Assembly: GCA_964244885.1 (NCBI GenBank)
Contig: CAXTKD010000007.1
Coordinates: 1-64,000 of the forward strand
Length of the DNA stretch: 64,000 nucleotides
Direction: 5' to 3'
Origin: CAXTKD01 sp964244885
GTDB lineage: Bacteria; Pseudomonadota; Alphaproteobacteria; Sphingomonadales; Sphingomonadaceae
Below the pieces are notes generated by a model that ran no database searches, had not been told where the DNA came from, and saw nothing but the letters and a program-made list of their open reading frames with translations. This document shows positions 8,723 through 19,436 of this stretch, piece by piece (position 1 is the stretch's first letter; every line of letters begins with the position of its first letter). Made by a program: the position numbers and the translations under genes.

Positions 8723-10717
8723 CTAGGCCACGTCCAGATCGGGCGCCCTGGCCTCCAAGGTCAGCCGTTCCACCAGCGCGCCGAGCGGCATCACTTCCTG
8801 CCCGTCGCTGCCGAGTTTCCGCACCGCGACCGTCCACTCCTCCGCCTCGCGCTTGCCCACGACCAGCAGATACGGAACCTTCGCCAGGCTGTGCTCGCGC
8901 ACCTTGTAGTTGATCTTCTCGTTGCGGAGATCGCACTCGGCGCGAATGCCGGCGGTCTTCAGCGCGTCGGTCACCTCGCGGGCGTAATTGTCGGCGTCGG
9001 AGACGATCGTCGCGACCACCGCCTGCACCGGCGCCAGCCACAGCGGGAAGCGCCCGGCGTAATGCTCGATCAGGATTCCGATGAACCGCTCGTACGATCC
9101 GAAGATCGCGCGGTGGAGCATCACAGGGCGGTGCTTCTCGCCGTCGTCGCCGATGTAGGAGGCGTCCAGCCGCTCGGGCAGCACACGGTCGGACTGGATG
9201 GTGCCGACCTGCCATGTCCGGCCGATCGCGTCGGTCAAATGCCATTCCAGCTTCGGCGCATAGAAGGCGCCTTCGCCCGGCAGCTCCTCCCAGCCATATT
9301 CGGGCGTCGCCAGGCCCGCCTCCCGCACCGCCTCGCGCAGCTCGGCCTCGGCCTGGTCCCACTGCTCGTCGGTGCCGAAGCGCTCCTCGGGGCGGAGCGC
9401 CAGCTTGATCGAATAGGTGAAGCCGAAGTCCTTGTAGATGCGGTCGGCGAGCGCGCAGAAGGCGCGGACCTCGTCGACGATCTGGTCGTCGCGGCAGAAG
9501 ATGTGCGCATCGTCCTGCGTGAACTGGCGGACGCGCATCAGGCCGTGGAGCGCGCCGTGCGGCTCGTTCCGGTGGCAGCAGCCGTTCTCGTAGAAGCGGA
9601 GCGGCAGGTCGCGGTACGACTTGATGCCCTGGCGGAAGATCAGGACGTGCGCCGGGCAGTTCATGGGTTTGAGCGCCATCCAATGCGCATCATTGGAGAC
9701 CAGCGGGCCTTCGTCCTCGGTGTTCGGCACCTCGTCGGGGATGACGAACATGTTCGCGCGGTACTTGCCCCAGTGGCCGGACTGCTCCCACTGCCGCGCG
9801 TCCATCACCTGCGGCGTCTTGACCTCGCGGTAGCCCGCGCCGTCGATCGCGCGGCGCATATAGGCTTCCAGCGCGCGCCAGATCACGAAGCCCTTTGGGT
9901 GCCAGAACACCGAACCGTGCGCCTCGGCCTGGAGGTGGAACAGGTCCATGTCCTGCCCGATGCGGCGGTGGTCGCGCTTCGCGGCCTCTTCCAGCCGCAG
10001 GAGATGCGCGTCGAGCTGCTTCTTGTTGAGCCAGCCCGTGCCGGTGATGCGCGAAAGCATCGCATTGGCCTGGTCGCCGCGCCAGTATGCGCCCGACACC
10101 CGCGTCAGCTTGAACGCCGCCGGGTCGAGCTTGCCTGTCGAGGCCAGATGCGGCCCCCGGCACATGTCGAGCCAGCCGCCCGAGCGATAGACCGTCAGCT
10201 CCTCGCCCTCGGGAAGCTCCGCCGCCCACTCCGCCTTGAAGCTCTCGCCCTCGGCCTGCCATTTGGCGATCAGGTCGGCGCGCGACCACACTTCGCGAAC
10301 CAGCGGCTCGTCGCGCGCGATGATCCCCCGCATCGCCTCCTCGATCGCCGGCAAATCCTCGTCGGTGAACGGCCGGTCCTTCGGCGCGAAATCATAATAG
10401 AAGCCGTCGTCCGTCGATGGCCCGAAGGTGATCTGGGTCCCCGGGAACAGCGTCTGCACCGCCTCCGCCAGCACATGCGCATAGTCGTGCCGCGCCAGCT
10501 CCAGCGCATCCGCCTCGTCGCGCGAGGTGACGAGCGCGAGCGTAACGTCGCCCTCCAGCGGCCGGTTGATGTCGCGCAGCTCGCCGTCGACGCGCGCCGC
10601 GATCGCCGCCTTCGCCAGCCCCGGCCCGATCGCCGCCGCGATCTCGCCCGGCGTGGTGCCGCGCGCGACATCGCGCACGGAACCGTCGGGCAGGCGGACA
10701 TGGATCAGGTCGGACAC
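8723..10717 (-). CDS. thrS: Threonine--tRNA ligase
   Basis: Class II synthetase of 664 residues that charges tRNA-Thr in the cytoplasm. Domains in order: TGS (about 1-62); editing domain with HDYAH (His77 and His81), which removes mischarged serine; catalytic core with MNCPAH (zinc Cys), FRQGIKSYRDLPLRF and the C-terminal motif 3; and anticodon-binding domain from about 555. The start is GTG 10717-10715, with GAGAGG eight bases upstream. The reading frame stays open for nearly 1 kb further upstream, but that stretch lies antisense inside the MFS gene and has no homology. Precedes infC, so the two are probably co-transcribed. Confidence 0.97.
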   Translation of the reverse strand: MSDLIHVRLPDGSVRDVARGTTPGEIAAAIGPGLAKAAIAARVDGELRDINRPLEGDVTLALVTSRDEADALELARHDYAHVLAEAVQTLFPGTQITFGPSTDDGFYYDFAPKDRPFTDEDLPAIEEAMRGIIARDEPLVREVWSRADLIAKWQAEGESFKAEWAAELPEGEELTVYRSGGWLDMCRGPHLASTGKLDPAAFKLTRVSGAYWRGDQANAMLSRITGTGWLNKKQLDAHLLRLEEAAKRDHRRIGQDMDLFHLQAEAHGSVFWHPKGFVIWRALEAYMRRAIDGAGYREVKTPQVMDARQWEQSGHWGKYRANMFVIPDEVPNTEDEGPLVSNDAHWMALKPMNCPAHVLIFRQGIKSYRDLPLRFYENGCCHRNEPHGALHGLMRVRQFTQDDAHIFCRDDQIVDEVRAFCALADRIYKDFGFTYSIKLALRPEERFGTDEQWDQAEAELREAVREAGLATPEYGWEELPGEGAFYAPKLEWHLTDAIGRTWQVGTIQSDRVLPERLDASYIGDDGEKHRPVMLHRAIFGSYERFIGILIEHYAGRFPLWLAPVQAVVATIVSDADNYAREVTDALKTAGIRAECDLRNEKINYKVREHSLAKVPYLLVVGKREAEEWTVAVRKLGSDGQEVMPLGALVERLTLEARAPDLDVA

Positions 10718-10749
10718 GGAAACAGCCTCTCGTTCAAATCGAGCGGCGC

Positions 10750-12015
10750 TTATGCCCGCGCCGGCTCCCGAAGGGCAAGCAGCGCGACGAGGCTGACCGC
10801 CCCGGCGCCCGCGAGATAGAGCCCGACCGGCGCCAGGCCGCCCCGCTCGGCGAGCGCCTGCGCGATGACGGGCGCGAGGCCGCCGCCGAGAATTCCGCCG
10901 ACGTTGAAGGCGATCGACGCGCCGGTGTAGCGCACCCTTGCCGGGAACAGCCCGGTCAGCCACGCGCCGAGCGGGCCGTAGACGAAGCCCATCGCCAGCA
11001 GCGCGAGGCAGAGGAACGCCGCCACCAGCGCGAGCGAGCCGCTGCCCATCAGCGGCGCGAGCAGCGCGCCCGACAGCATCGTCAGACCGCAGCCGCCGAT
11101 CAGGACGGCGCGCGCGGTGAAGCGGTCGGACAGGATTCCCGCCGCGACGATGCCTCCGGCCATGAACAGGATGGCGACAAGCTGGACGGTGAGGAAGGTC
11201 TGGCGCGAATAGCCGAGCGTCGTGGTGCCGTAGCCGAGCGCGAAGGCGGTCGCGAGATAATAGACCGCGAAGCAGGCGACCACCGCGAACGTCCCGCCGA
11301 TCACCGCGCGCGGGTGCCGCCGGAAAGCCTCGGCGAGCGGCACGGCGGGCGGCGGCGCCTCGGCGAGCGCGGCGGCGAAGGCGGGCGTCTCGGTCAGCTT
11401 CAGCCGCACCCAGAGGCCGACGCCGACGAGCAGCGCGCTGGCGAGGAAGGGCAGCCGCCAGCCCCAGGCCATGAACTGCTCCGGCGTCAGCACCAGGCCA
11501 AGCGCCAGGAACAGACCGTTCGCAGCGATGAAGCCCACCGGCGCGCCCAGTTGCGGGGCGGTTCCGAAGCGTCCGCGCCACCCCGGCGGCGCATTCTCGA
11601 CCGCGAGCAGCGCGGCGCCGCCCCATTCGCCGCCAAGCCCGAACCCCTGCCCGAAGCGAAGCAGGCAAAGCAGCGCCGGCGCCACCCACCCGACCATCGA
11701 ATGCGTCGGCAGGAAGGCGATCGCGGTGGTCGACACCCCCATGATCAGCAGCGACGCGACGAGCGTCGACTTGCGCCCGATCCGGTCGCCGAAATGCCCG
11801 AACGCCACCGCGCCGATCGGCCGCGCGACGAAGGCGATGCCAAAGCTCGCATAAGCCGCGAGCAGCTGTGCCGAGGGCGAGGAGGCGGGGAAGAACAGCG
11901 GCCCGAACACCAGGCTGGCGGCGGTCGCGTAGATATAGAAATCGTAGAACTCGACCGCCGTGCCGACCAGGCTGGCGAGCAGGACGCGGCGGGTCGAGGG
12001 CGGGACGACGGTCAT
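10750..12015 (-). CDS. MFS transporter, metabolite:H+ symporter (MHS) type
   Basis: A 421-residue inner-membrane permease with twelve predicted hydrophobic segments. It opens with the MHS signature GTAVEFYDFYIYATAA, the loop 2-3 motif GHFGDRIGRKS and the loop 8-9 motif SDRFTARAVL. Relatives carry shikimate, alpha-ketoglutarate, proline-betaine or citrate; the substrate cannot be read here. ATG 12015 is chosen at the natural start of the hydrophobic sequence; an upstream in-frame start lies in the repeat. Ends 32 bases before thrS on the same strand and is divergent from the alpha/beta hydrolase gene. Confidence 0.9.
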   Translation of the reverse strand: MTVVPPSTRRVLLASLVGTAVEFYDFYIYATAASLVFGPLFFPASSPSAQLLAAYASFGIAFVARPIGAVAFGHFGDRIGRKSTLVASLLIMGVSTTAIAFLPTHSMVGWVAPALLCLLRFGQGFGLGGEWGGAALLAVENAPPGWRGRFGTAPQLGAPVGFIAANGLFLALGLVLTPEQFMAWGWRLPFLASALLVGVGLWVRLKLTETPAFAAALAEAPPPAVPLAEAFRRHPRAVIGGTFAVVACFAVYYLATAFALGYGTTTLGYSRQTFLTVQLVAILFMAGGIVAAGILSDRFTARAVLIGGCGLTMLSGALLAPLMGSGSLALVAAFLCLALLAMGFVYGPLGAWLTGLFPARVRYTGASIAFNVGGILGGGLAPVIAQALAERGGLAPVGLYLAGAGAVSLVALLALREPARA

Positions 12016-12067
12016 GACGGTCGCTTGGCGACCCTGCGCCGCGCGGTCAAGAAGCCCCCACCCCAAA

Positions 12068-12134
12068 CCCCTCCCCTGAAGGAGAGGGGCTTTCCACCCG
12101 CGCTAACCTGAAGCCCCTCTCCTTCAGGGGAGGG
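12068..12134. repeat. Family A palindromic repeat pair (CCCCTCCCCTGAAGG type)
   Basis: CCCCTCCCCTGAAGGAGAGG plus GGCTT (12068-12092) is repeated inverted at 12111-12134. It sits in the divergent gap between the transporter and the hydrolase and includes about one third of that 186-base gap. Confidence 0.8.
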
Positions 12135-12201
12135 ACGCCGACGTGGGGGCCCACCCGCACCAAGCGAGACGACAAAGACACCCTCCGCTATACCCGGAGC
12201 C

Positions 12202-12921
12202 ATGCGCTACCTCGCCAGCCCCGACGGCATTCGTCTCGCTTACCGCTTCCGCCCCGGCACCGGCCCCGCCGTCGTGTTCCTCCCCGGTTACATGTCCGAC
12301 ATGACGGGCTCGAAGGCCGAGGCGCTCGACGCCTGGGCGGCGGCGACCGGCCGCGCCTACCTCCGCCTCGACTATTCGGGCTGCGGCGCGAGCGATGGTC
12401 ATTTCGAGGACGGAACGATCTCGCGCTGGCGCGACGACGCCGTTGGCATCATCGGGGGCTGCCTGGGGACCGTCTCGGTCGTCTTGGTAGGCTCGTCGAT
12501 GGGAGGCTGGATCGCCCTGCTGATCGCCGCCGCGCTTGGGGAGCGCGTGGCAGGCCTCATCGGAATCGCCGCCGCGCCCGACTTCTGCGACTGGGGGCCG
12601 CTCGCCGGTTTGGACGGGCCGGTCGAACTGCCGAGCGACTATAGACCCGAGCCCACGCCCTACACCGCCGCGCTGATCGCCGACGGCCGCGCCAACCGCC
12701 TCCTCGACAAGGCCATAGCCTACGCCGGCCCGGTCCGGCTGCTCCAGGGCCAGGCCGATGCCGACGTGCCGTGGCGGCTGGCGCTCGACATCGCCGAGCG
12801 GCTCGGTTCAGCCGACGTGCAGGTGACGCTGGTCAAGGACGGTGATCACCGCCTGTCGCGGCCCCAGGATCTGGCGCTGCTCACCGCGACGCTCGACGCG
12901 CTGCTGGAGGAACTCGAATGA
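12202..12921 (+). CDS. Alpha/beta hydrolase
   Basis: A 239-residue cytoplasmic serine hydrolase. The nucleophile elbow GSSMGG puts Ser at about residue 99, the acid is in GQADADVPW (about 186) and the histidine is in DGDHRLSR (about 222). The oxyanion region VFLPGYMSDMTGSKA and the DYSGCGASDG strand are typical of the ABHD10-like / thioesterase-like branch. Substrate unknown. The stop overlaps the ATG of the TPR gene (ATGA), so the two are translationally coupled. Confidence 0.9.
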   Translation: MRYLASPDGIRLAYRFRPGTGPAVVFLPGYMSDMTGSKAEALDAWAAATGRAYLRLDYSGCGASDGHFEDGTISRWRDDAVGIIGGCLGTVSVVLVGSSMGGWIALLIAAALGERVAGLIGIAAAPDFCDWGPLAGLDGPVELPSDYRPEPTPYTAALIADGRANRLLDKAIAYAGPVRLLQGQADADVPWRLALDIAERLGSADVQVTLVKDGDHRLSRPQDLALLTATLDALLEELE

Positions 12922-13655
12922 AGCGCCTGATCCTGCTGTCCGTCCTCGCGGCGAGCGCTGCCTCCGCCCAGTCGTTGGAAGAGCAACGCTATGCCGATTG
13001 CATCCGGATCGTTCGTGAAAGCCCAAGCGACGGGGAGAAGGCCGCCAACGCCTGGCAGCTCGCCGGCGGCGGCGCGCGGGCGCGGCAATGCCTCGGCATG
13101 GCCTATGTGGCGCAGGACAAGTTCGCTGCCGCGGCGACCGCCTTCGCCAACGCCGCGCGCGCCGCCGAGGCCGCGCACGAGGCGAACGCCGCGGACCTGT
13201 GGGGCCAGGCGGGCAACGCCGCGCTGCTGTCGAACGACTATGCCAACGCCGAACGCTGGCTCGGCTCGGCGCTGGTCGGCACGGGCAGCGGGCCGAAGCG
13301 CGGCGAGCTGCTGATCGACCGCGCCCGCGCCTCGGTCGCGCTCGGCAAGGCGGCGTCGGCGCGCGCCGATCTCGACGCGGCGCTCAGGCTCGCGCCCGCC
13401 GACGCCGAAGGCTGGCTGCTGAGCGCCACGCTGGCGCGGCGCGACAAGCAATTGAAGCGCGCCGAAGCCGACATCGCCGAGGCGGTCAGGCGCGCGCCGA
13501 GCGATCCCGATGTGCTGCTGGAGCAGGGCAATATCGCCGGCCTGTCGGGCCGGGTGGACGAGGCCAAGGCGCATTGGCGGGCGGCGGTGAAGGCCGATCC
13601 CAAGTCGGACGCCGCGATCAGCGCCGCGAAGGCGCTGGCGGCGAACGGCGGCTGA
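12918..13655 (+). CDS. Exported tetratricopeptide-repeat protein
   Basis: A 245-residue protein with a signal peptide (about 1-18, ASAASAQ) and at least four TPR-like helix pairs from about residue 60 to 240, in segments such as QAGNAALLSNDYANAERWL and EGWLLSATLARRDKQLKRAE. TPRs mediate protein contacts; export suggests a periplasmic or lipoprotein-complex scaffold. Overlaps the preceding hydrolase stop by four bases and is followed by a palindromic repeat that separates it from the convergent DUF6065-JmjC gene. Confidence 0.85.
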   Translation: MKRLILLSVLAASAASAQSLEEQRYADCIRIVRESPSDGEKAANAWQLAGGGARARQCLGMAYVAQDKFAAAATAFANAARAAEAAHEANAADLWGQAGNAALLSNDYANAERWLGSALVGTGSGPKRGELLIDRARASVALGKAASARADLDAALRLAPADAEGWLLSATLARRDKQLKRAEADIAEAVRRAPSDPDVLLEQGNIAGLSGRVDEAKAHWRAAVKADPKSDAAISAAKALAANGG

Positions 13656-13666
13656 CTGGCAGGATC

Positions 13667-13690
13667 GCCCCTCCCCTTCAGGGGAGGGGC
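13667..13690. repeat. Single family A palindrome between convergent genes
   Basis: GCCCCTCCCCTTCAGGGGAG plus GGGC is a perfect 24-bp hairpin followed by TTTC. It stands 12 bases after the TPR stop and 18 before the stop of the opposing gene, so it may end transcription from the plus-strand side. Confidence 0.75.
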
Positions 13691-13707
13691 TTTCAGGCCT
13701 TAAATCG

Positions 13708-15354
13708 TCAATCGCTCGGATAGGCCCGCCAGGCGTCATTGGGCCACAGGAAGTTGGTGGCGGTCAGCGAGACGCTGAAGTCGAGGGCGGTGATCTGGTG
13801 CCACCAGCCGACCGGGATGAACAGCGCCTCGCCGGGCTCCAGCACGAACTCGTGGCGTCGGATCGCGCCGAACGAGCCGATGGCGAGCGCCGCCGGGTCG
13901 GGATTGTCGAGATCGCGGAGCGCGCTGAACACGTGCTTGTCGTTCTGCAGCTTCATCGTGTCGGCGGCCGGAACCAGCGTCACCTTCTTGCGGCCCACCA
14001 CCTGCATCAGCAGGTTGTTGGTGAGGTCGTGGTGCAGCGGGGTGAAGGTCCCCGCGCCGCCGATCCACGGCATGCCATGCGGGTGGTCGCCGTCCGGGGT
14101 CAGGAACTTGGGCAGCGCGCGGACATCGGCGAACAGCGGCTTCAGCGCCTCGACGTTGGCGCCCGAATTGTAGGCGGTGAGGTAGAGGTCGTTGCCCGCG
14201 CCCGACGCCAGCGCGTCGATGAAGGCGTCGAACGGCATCGTCGCCTTCCGCGCGTCCTTGAGGCGCTCGTAGTCGGGATCGCTGTCGCGCCCGGCCTGCA
14301 CCTCGACCGGCGCCGCGCCGACCAGCGCCTTCAGGTAATCGGGCGTCCAGCGCGTCAGCGCCGGCCAGTCGGCGAGCTCGCCGACCAGGATCACCGGCCG
14401 GTTGGTCGCGTAATAGTCGTCGAGAAACTCCTCGCTGGTCGTCTCCTCGCGCCGGAACAGCGCCGAAGCGGCGACCGACAGGGTCCGCAGGCTCTCCTGC
14501 GTGTCGAGCAGCCAGTCGCGCTTGCCGAGCGCCAGCCTGGCGGGCGCCGGGATAGCGACAGGGCGCTGGAGGACGGTGTCCTTGCCCGAATCCCTGTTCC
14601 ACTCGGGGACCTTGCCGTCCTTGTCCCTGAACTCGGGGGCGCGGAGCTTGGTCTGGTGATCCTTGATCCGCGGGCAGCCGTCGGCGTCGACGCCGCGGTA
14701 ATAGAGCTTCTGCCACTTCTCGGCGGGCGTCACCGGCGGGTTCTTGGCGACCCATTCGTTGAAGGCGTCGCGCGACTTGCTCCACTTGCTGTACTGCTCG
14801 CGAAGGTCGGGGTCGTCCTCGACGGGCAGGAAGGTCGGCTTGACCTCGGCCAGCTTGTTTCGCTCGACCGGGAAGATGAAGGCGAAGGGCTCGTCGATCT
14901 CGAAGCGGACGTTGTGGTCGGGCCGCGTGAAGCGCCAGTTCATCGTGAAGCTGTAGGGCGACCAGTCGGTCTCGATCAGGCCGGAGAGCGGCGCGATTCC
15001 GTCCTTGGCGTCGTTGGGCGGCCCGCTCACCCAGAGGTTCCAGCCCGGATCGGTGCGGAATAGCGCCTGGACGTGGAAGGTGACGACGCCCTGCCCGAAG
15101 ATCGCCACGGGCTCCAGCCCCTCGGGCGTCCCGGGGTCGAGGCGGATGGTGACGTCCTTGACGTTCCGGCCGCCGTTCCAGCTCGCCTCGAACCCGCAGG
15201 GGCTCAAGAGCTCCCAGCCGTGCGAGGCGGCGATGCCAAGCGGCAGGCAGCGGTAGGCGAAGGACTCCGGGCTCGAATCCATCCAGTAGCGGCGCGGGTT
15301 GGCGGGCCGGATGCGCGGCTGCCAGCCGGGGTAGAGATAGGCTTTAAGGTCCAT
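13708..15354 (-). CDS. DUF6065-JmjC (cupin_8) fusion, putative 2-oxoglutarate/iron hydroxylase
   Basis: A 548-residue soluble protein with two parts. Residues 1 to about 255 look like DUF6065, with the signature AYRCLPLGIAASHGWELLSP. Residues about 310-548 are a JmjC/cupin_8 domain: PVILVGELADWPALTRWTPD opens it, the iron facial triad is H441-x-D443 (TPLHHDLTNN) and H519 (PVGWWHQI), and a lysine in VVGRKKVTLVP is placed to bind 2-oxoglutarate. By family knowledge it should hydroxylate a protein or small molecule; the DUF6065 part may present the substrate. Starts at ATG 15354, and no partner gene is coupled to it. Confidence 0.85.
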   Translation of the reverse strand: MDLKAYLYPGWQPRIRPANPRRYWMDSSPESFAYRCLPLGIAASHGWELLSPCGFEASWNGGRNVKDVTIRLDPGTPEGLEPVAIFGQGVVTFHVQALFRTDPGWNLWVSGPPNDAKDGIAPLSGLIETDWSPYSFTMNWRFTRPDHNVRFEIDEPFAFIFPVERNKLAEVKPTFLPVEDDPDLREQYSKWSKSRDAFNEWVAKNPPVTPAEKWQKLYYRGVDADGCPRIKDHQTKLRAPEFRDKDGKVPEWNRDSGKDTVLQRPVAIPAPARLALGKRDWLLDTQESLRTLSVAASALFRREETTSEEFLDDYYATNRPVILVGELADWPALTRWTPDYLKALVGAAPVEVQAGRDSDPDYERLKDARKATMPFDAFIDALASGAGNDLYLTAYNSGANVEALKPLFADVRALPKFLTPDGDHPHGMPWIGGAGTFTPLHHDLTNNLLMQVVGRKKVTLVPAADTMKLQNDKHVFSALRDLDNPDPAALAIGSFGAIRRHEFVLEPGEALFIPVGWWHQITALDFSVSLTATNFLWPNDAWRAYPSD

Positions 15355-15410
15355 GACCGCATCTTGCGGGACGGGGCGCGACGGTCAACCGCCCTTGAGA
15401 CCGGGCGGCG

Positions 15411-17174
<1,764 letters not shown>

Positions 17175-17181
17175 CTTCGGT

Positions 17182-17910
17182 CTATCCTCTGAAATTGTCC
17201 TTCGCCGCCCGCCGTTCGGCGAACTGCTCGACGCTGGCGGCACGGGCGAACGGATTGGTCGCGCGCTCGTAGCCGATGGTCGACGGCACGGTCGGCCTGT
17301 TCGCAGCCCGCAGGCGCGCGACCTCCTCGAGCCGCGCCGTCAGCGCCGCGTTATCCGGCTCGACCGTCACCGCGAAGCGGCCGTTGGCGGCGGTATATTC
17401 GTGCGCGCAATAGACCGCGGTGTCGTCGGGCAGCGCCATCAGCTTGGCCAGGCTGTCGCGCATTTGCGCCGCCGTCCCCTCGAACAGCCGGCCGCAGCCC
17501 ATCGCGAACAGCGTGTCGCCGCAGAACAGCAGGCCGTCGCCGGCGAAGTGGTAGGCGTTGTGCCCGGCGGTATGCCCCGGTACGTCGATGACGCGGCCGA
17601 CGCTCGCTCCGATCCGCACCGTGTCGCCCTCGCTCACCGCGCGGTCGATGCCGGGGATCTTCGCGTCCTCGCCCTTCGGCCCCGTGATCAGGCACCCCGT
17701 CGCCGCCTTGATCGCCAGGTTGCCGCCGACGTGGTCGGGGTGCCAGTGCGTGTTGAGGATCTGGCCGATCGCCCAACCGCGCGCCGCCGCGGCCTCCAGC
17801 ACCGGCTCGGCGACCGCCGGGTCGATAACCGCGGTGTCGCCGCTGTCGCCGTCATGGACGAGATAGACGTAATTGTCGGAAAGTACCGGAAGCTGGACGA
17901 CCTCGAGCAT
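17182..17910 (-). CDS. gloB: Hydroxyacylglutathione hydrolase (glyoxalase II)
   Basis: Metallo-beta-lactamase-fold thioesterase of 242 residues that splits S-lactoylglutathione to lactate and glutathione. The binuclear metal motif THWHPDH is at 54-60, with PGHTAGH, FCGDTLFAMGCGRLFEG, the CAHEYT metal ligand and the GloB-specific C-terminal region PTVPSTIGYE, which contacts glutathione. ATG 17910 starts right at the conserved opening MLEVVQLP. Downstream of a nitronate monooxygenase and a glyoxalase I-like gene on the same strand, and upstream of a gamma-glutamyltransferase, which together suggest a glutathione-linked detoxification cluster. Confidence 0.95.
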   Translation of the reverse strand: MLEVVQLPVLSDNYVYLVHDGDSGDTAVIDPAVAEPVLEAAAARGWAIGQILNTHWHPDHVGGNLAIKAATGCLITGPKGEDAKIPGIDRAVSEGDTVRIGASVGRVIDVPGHTAGHNAYHFAGDGLLFCGDTLFAMGCGRLFEGTAAQMRDSLAKLMALPDDTAVYCAHEYTAANGRFAVTVEPDNAALTARLEEVARLRAANRPTVPSTIGYERATNPFARAASVEQFAERRAAKDNFRG

Positions 17911-17920
17911 GCCGCGACCC

Positions 17921-18997
17921 TTAGGCCCGCGCCGCCAGCGCGCGCAAGCGATCGAGCGCATCGGCGGCGAGCCGCTCGGTCAGCGTCCGCGCCGGAAGCC
18001 GCCAGCCCAGCCTCACGCCCTGCCCCATCCACATCGCCGAGAAATCGCCCGAGCCCCTCGCCTCGGTCGCGAGGCGTAGCGCCGCGAGCGCGCGGCTTGC
18101 GCGCGGAAAGCGTGGCGCGTCGGGCGACAGCGGCCCGACTTCGGCGATAAGGCGGTTGACCAGCCCGCGCGCCTCGCGTCCGCTGGCGACGTTGGTGAGG
18201 ACGGTGTCTTCGGGCAGGGCGGTGTCGAGCGCGGCGCGATACCAGCCTCCGATCGGAGCCTCGGGCGTGAACAGATAGGCGGTTCCGATCTGGACAGCAG
18301 CGGCGCCCAGCGCCAGCGCGGCGGCGATGCCGCGCCCGTCGGCGATCCCGCCCGCTGCGACCACGGGCAGGGCGACGGCGTCGGCGATGGCGGGAACGAG
18401 CGCCATCGTGCCGATCGGTGAGCGGCGCGGCTCGAGAAACCAACCGTGGTGCCCGCCGGCCTCATGGCCCTGCGCGACGATCGCATCGACGCCGCGCTCG
18501 GCGAGCCAGCGGGCCTCCCCGGCCGTCGTCGCGGTCGCGAAGATGAAGGTGCCCGAAGCACGGACACGGTCGAGCAGCGCCGGCTCGGGCAGGCCGAAAT
18601 GGAAGCTCACCGCTTCAGGCCGAAGCGCCTCGACCAGCTCGCACATCGTCGCGTCGAACGGTGCGCGATCGGCCGGCGGTGGAGCGTCGGCGATACCCAG
18701 CTCGCGGTAATAGGGATCGAGCCGGGCGCGCCAGCGCGCCTCGGCCGCGGGGTCGTCGGCGGGCGGCACGTGGCAGAAGAAGTTGAGCGCCAGCGGCCCG
18801 GGCGCGAGCGACCGCACCGTCGCCACCGCGTCGCGCACTCCCTGGGCCGACAACGTCGCGCAGGGCAGCGATCCCAGCGCCCCGCCCAAGATCGCGCCCG
18901 CCACCATTTCAGGCGAGGTCGCGTTCGCCATCGGCGCCTGAACGATCGGCGCGCGAAGACCGAGCCGGTCGATCAGCCGCCGGTCGGGCCAGCCCAT
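17921..18997 (-). CDS. Nitronate monooxygenase family flavoprotein (first copy)
   Basis: A 358-residue TIM-barrel FMN enzyme of the NMO / 2-nitropropane dioxygenase family. PIVQAPMANATSPEM opens the barrel, AQGHEAGGHHG carries the putative catalytic His, and AAGGIADGRGIAAALALG and VQIGTAYLF form the phosphate-binding end. These enzymes oxidise nitronates such as propionate-3-nitronate, although many members have no tested substrate. Starts one base after the stop of the VOC gene and ends ten bases before gloB, so the three form one transcript. Confidence 0.9.
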   Translation of the reverse strand: MGWPDRRLIDRLGLRAPIVQAPMANATSPEMVAGAILGGALGSLPCATLSAQGVRDAVATVRSLAPGPLALNFFCHVPPADDPAAEARWRARLDPYYRELGIADAPPPADRAPFDATMCELVEALRPEAVSFHFGLPEPALLDRVRASGTFIFATATTAGEARWLAERGVDAIVAQGHEAGGHHGWFLEPRRSPIGTMALVPAIADAVALPVVAAGGIADGRGIAAALALGAAAVQIGTAYLFTPEAPIGGWYRAALDTALPEDTVLTNVASGREARGLVNRLIAEVGPLSPDAPRFPRASRALAALRLATEARGSGDFSAMWMGQGVRLGWRLPARTLTERLAADALDRLRALAARA

Positions 18998-18998
18998 G

Positions 18999-19436
18999 TC
19001 ACCAGACGCCGCTGTTGGGCATCGACGCCCACGGCTCGGCCGGCGGCAGCGCGCCGTCCTTCTGCAGCAGCTCGATCGAGATGCCGTCGGGCGAGCGCAC
19101 GAACGCCATATGGCCGTCGCGCGGCGGCCGGTTGATCGTCACGCCGCCGTCCTTGAGCCGCTGGCAGGCGGCGTGGATATCGTCCACCGCGAACGCCATG
19201 TGGCCGAAGTTGCGTCCGCCGGAATAGTCCTCGGGGTCCCAATTGTACGTCAGCTCGACCTCGGGCGAATGCTCGGCGGCGGAGCGCTCCAGGTCGTCCG
19301 AGCCGGCCAGGAAGACCAGCGTGAACCGTCCCTTCTCGCTGTCCTTCCGCCGCACCTCCTTCAGCCCAAGCAGTTCGTAGAAGCGGAGCGACGCGTCGAG
19401 GTCCGAGACGCGAACCATGGTGTGGAGATATTTCAT
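18999..19436 (-). CDS. VOC-family lactoylglutathione lyase-like protein (glyoxalase I-like)
   Basis: A 145-residue VOC protein. It has the two beta-alpha-beta-beta-beta halves of glyoxalase I: MVRVSDLDASLRFYELLGLK, the metal-ligand region HSPEVELTYNW, FGHMAFAVDDI and the C-terminal SPDGISIELLQ. Glyoxalase I ligands (H, E, H, E) appear present, so conversion of methylglyoxal-glutathione adduct to S-lactoylglutathione is likely. Starts at ATG 19436 with GGAGAA six bases upstream; this ATG overlaps the TGA of a small Phd-type antitoxin gene (TGATG). Confidence 0.88.
   Translation of the reverse strand: MKYLHTMVRVSDLDASLRFYELLGLKEVRRKDSEKGRFTLVFLAGSDDLERSAAEHSPEVELTYNWDPEDYSGGRNFGHMAFAVDDIHAACQRLKDGGVTINRPPRDGHMAFVRSPDGISIELLQKDGALPPAEPWASMPNSGVW

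Noticed and set aside
10718..11689. An upstream extension of thrS by over 300 codons
   Set aside because: It lies antisense-frame within the MFS gene, and a GTG with a good ribosome site begins at the normal TGS domain.
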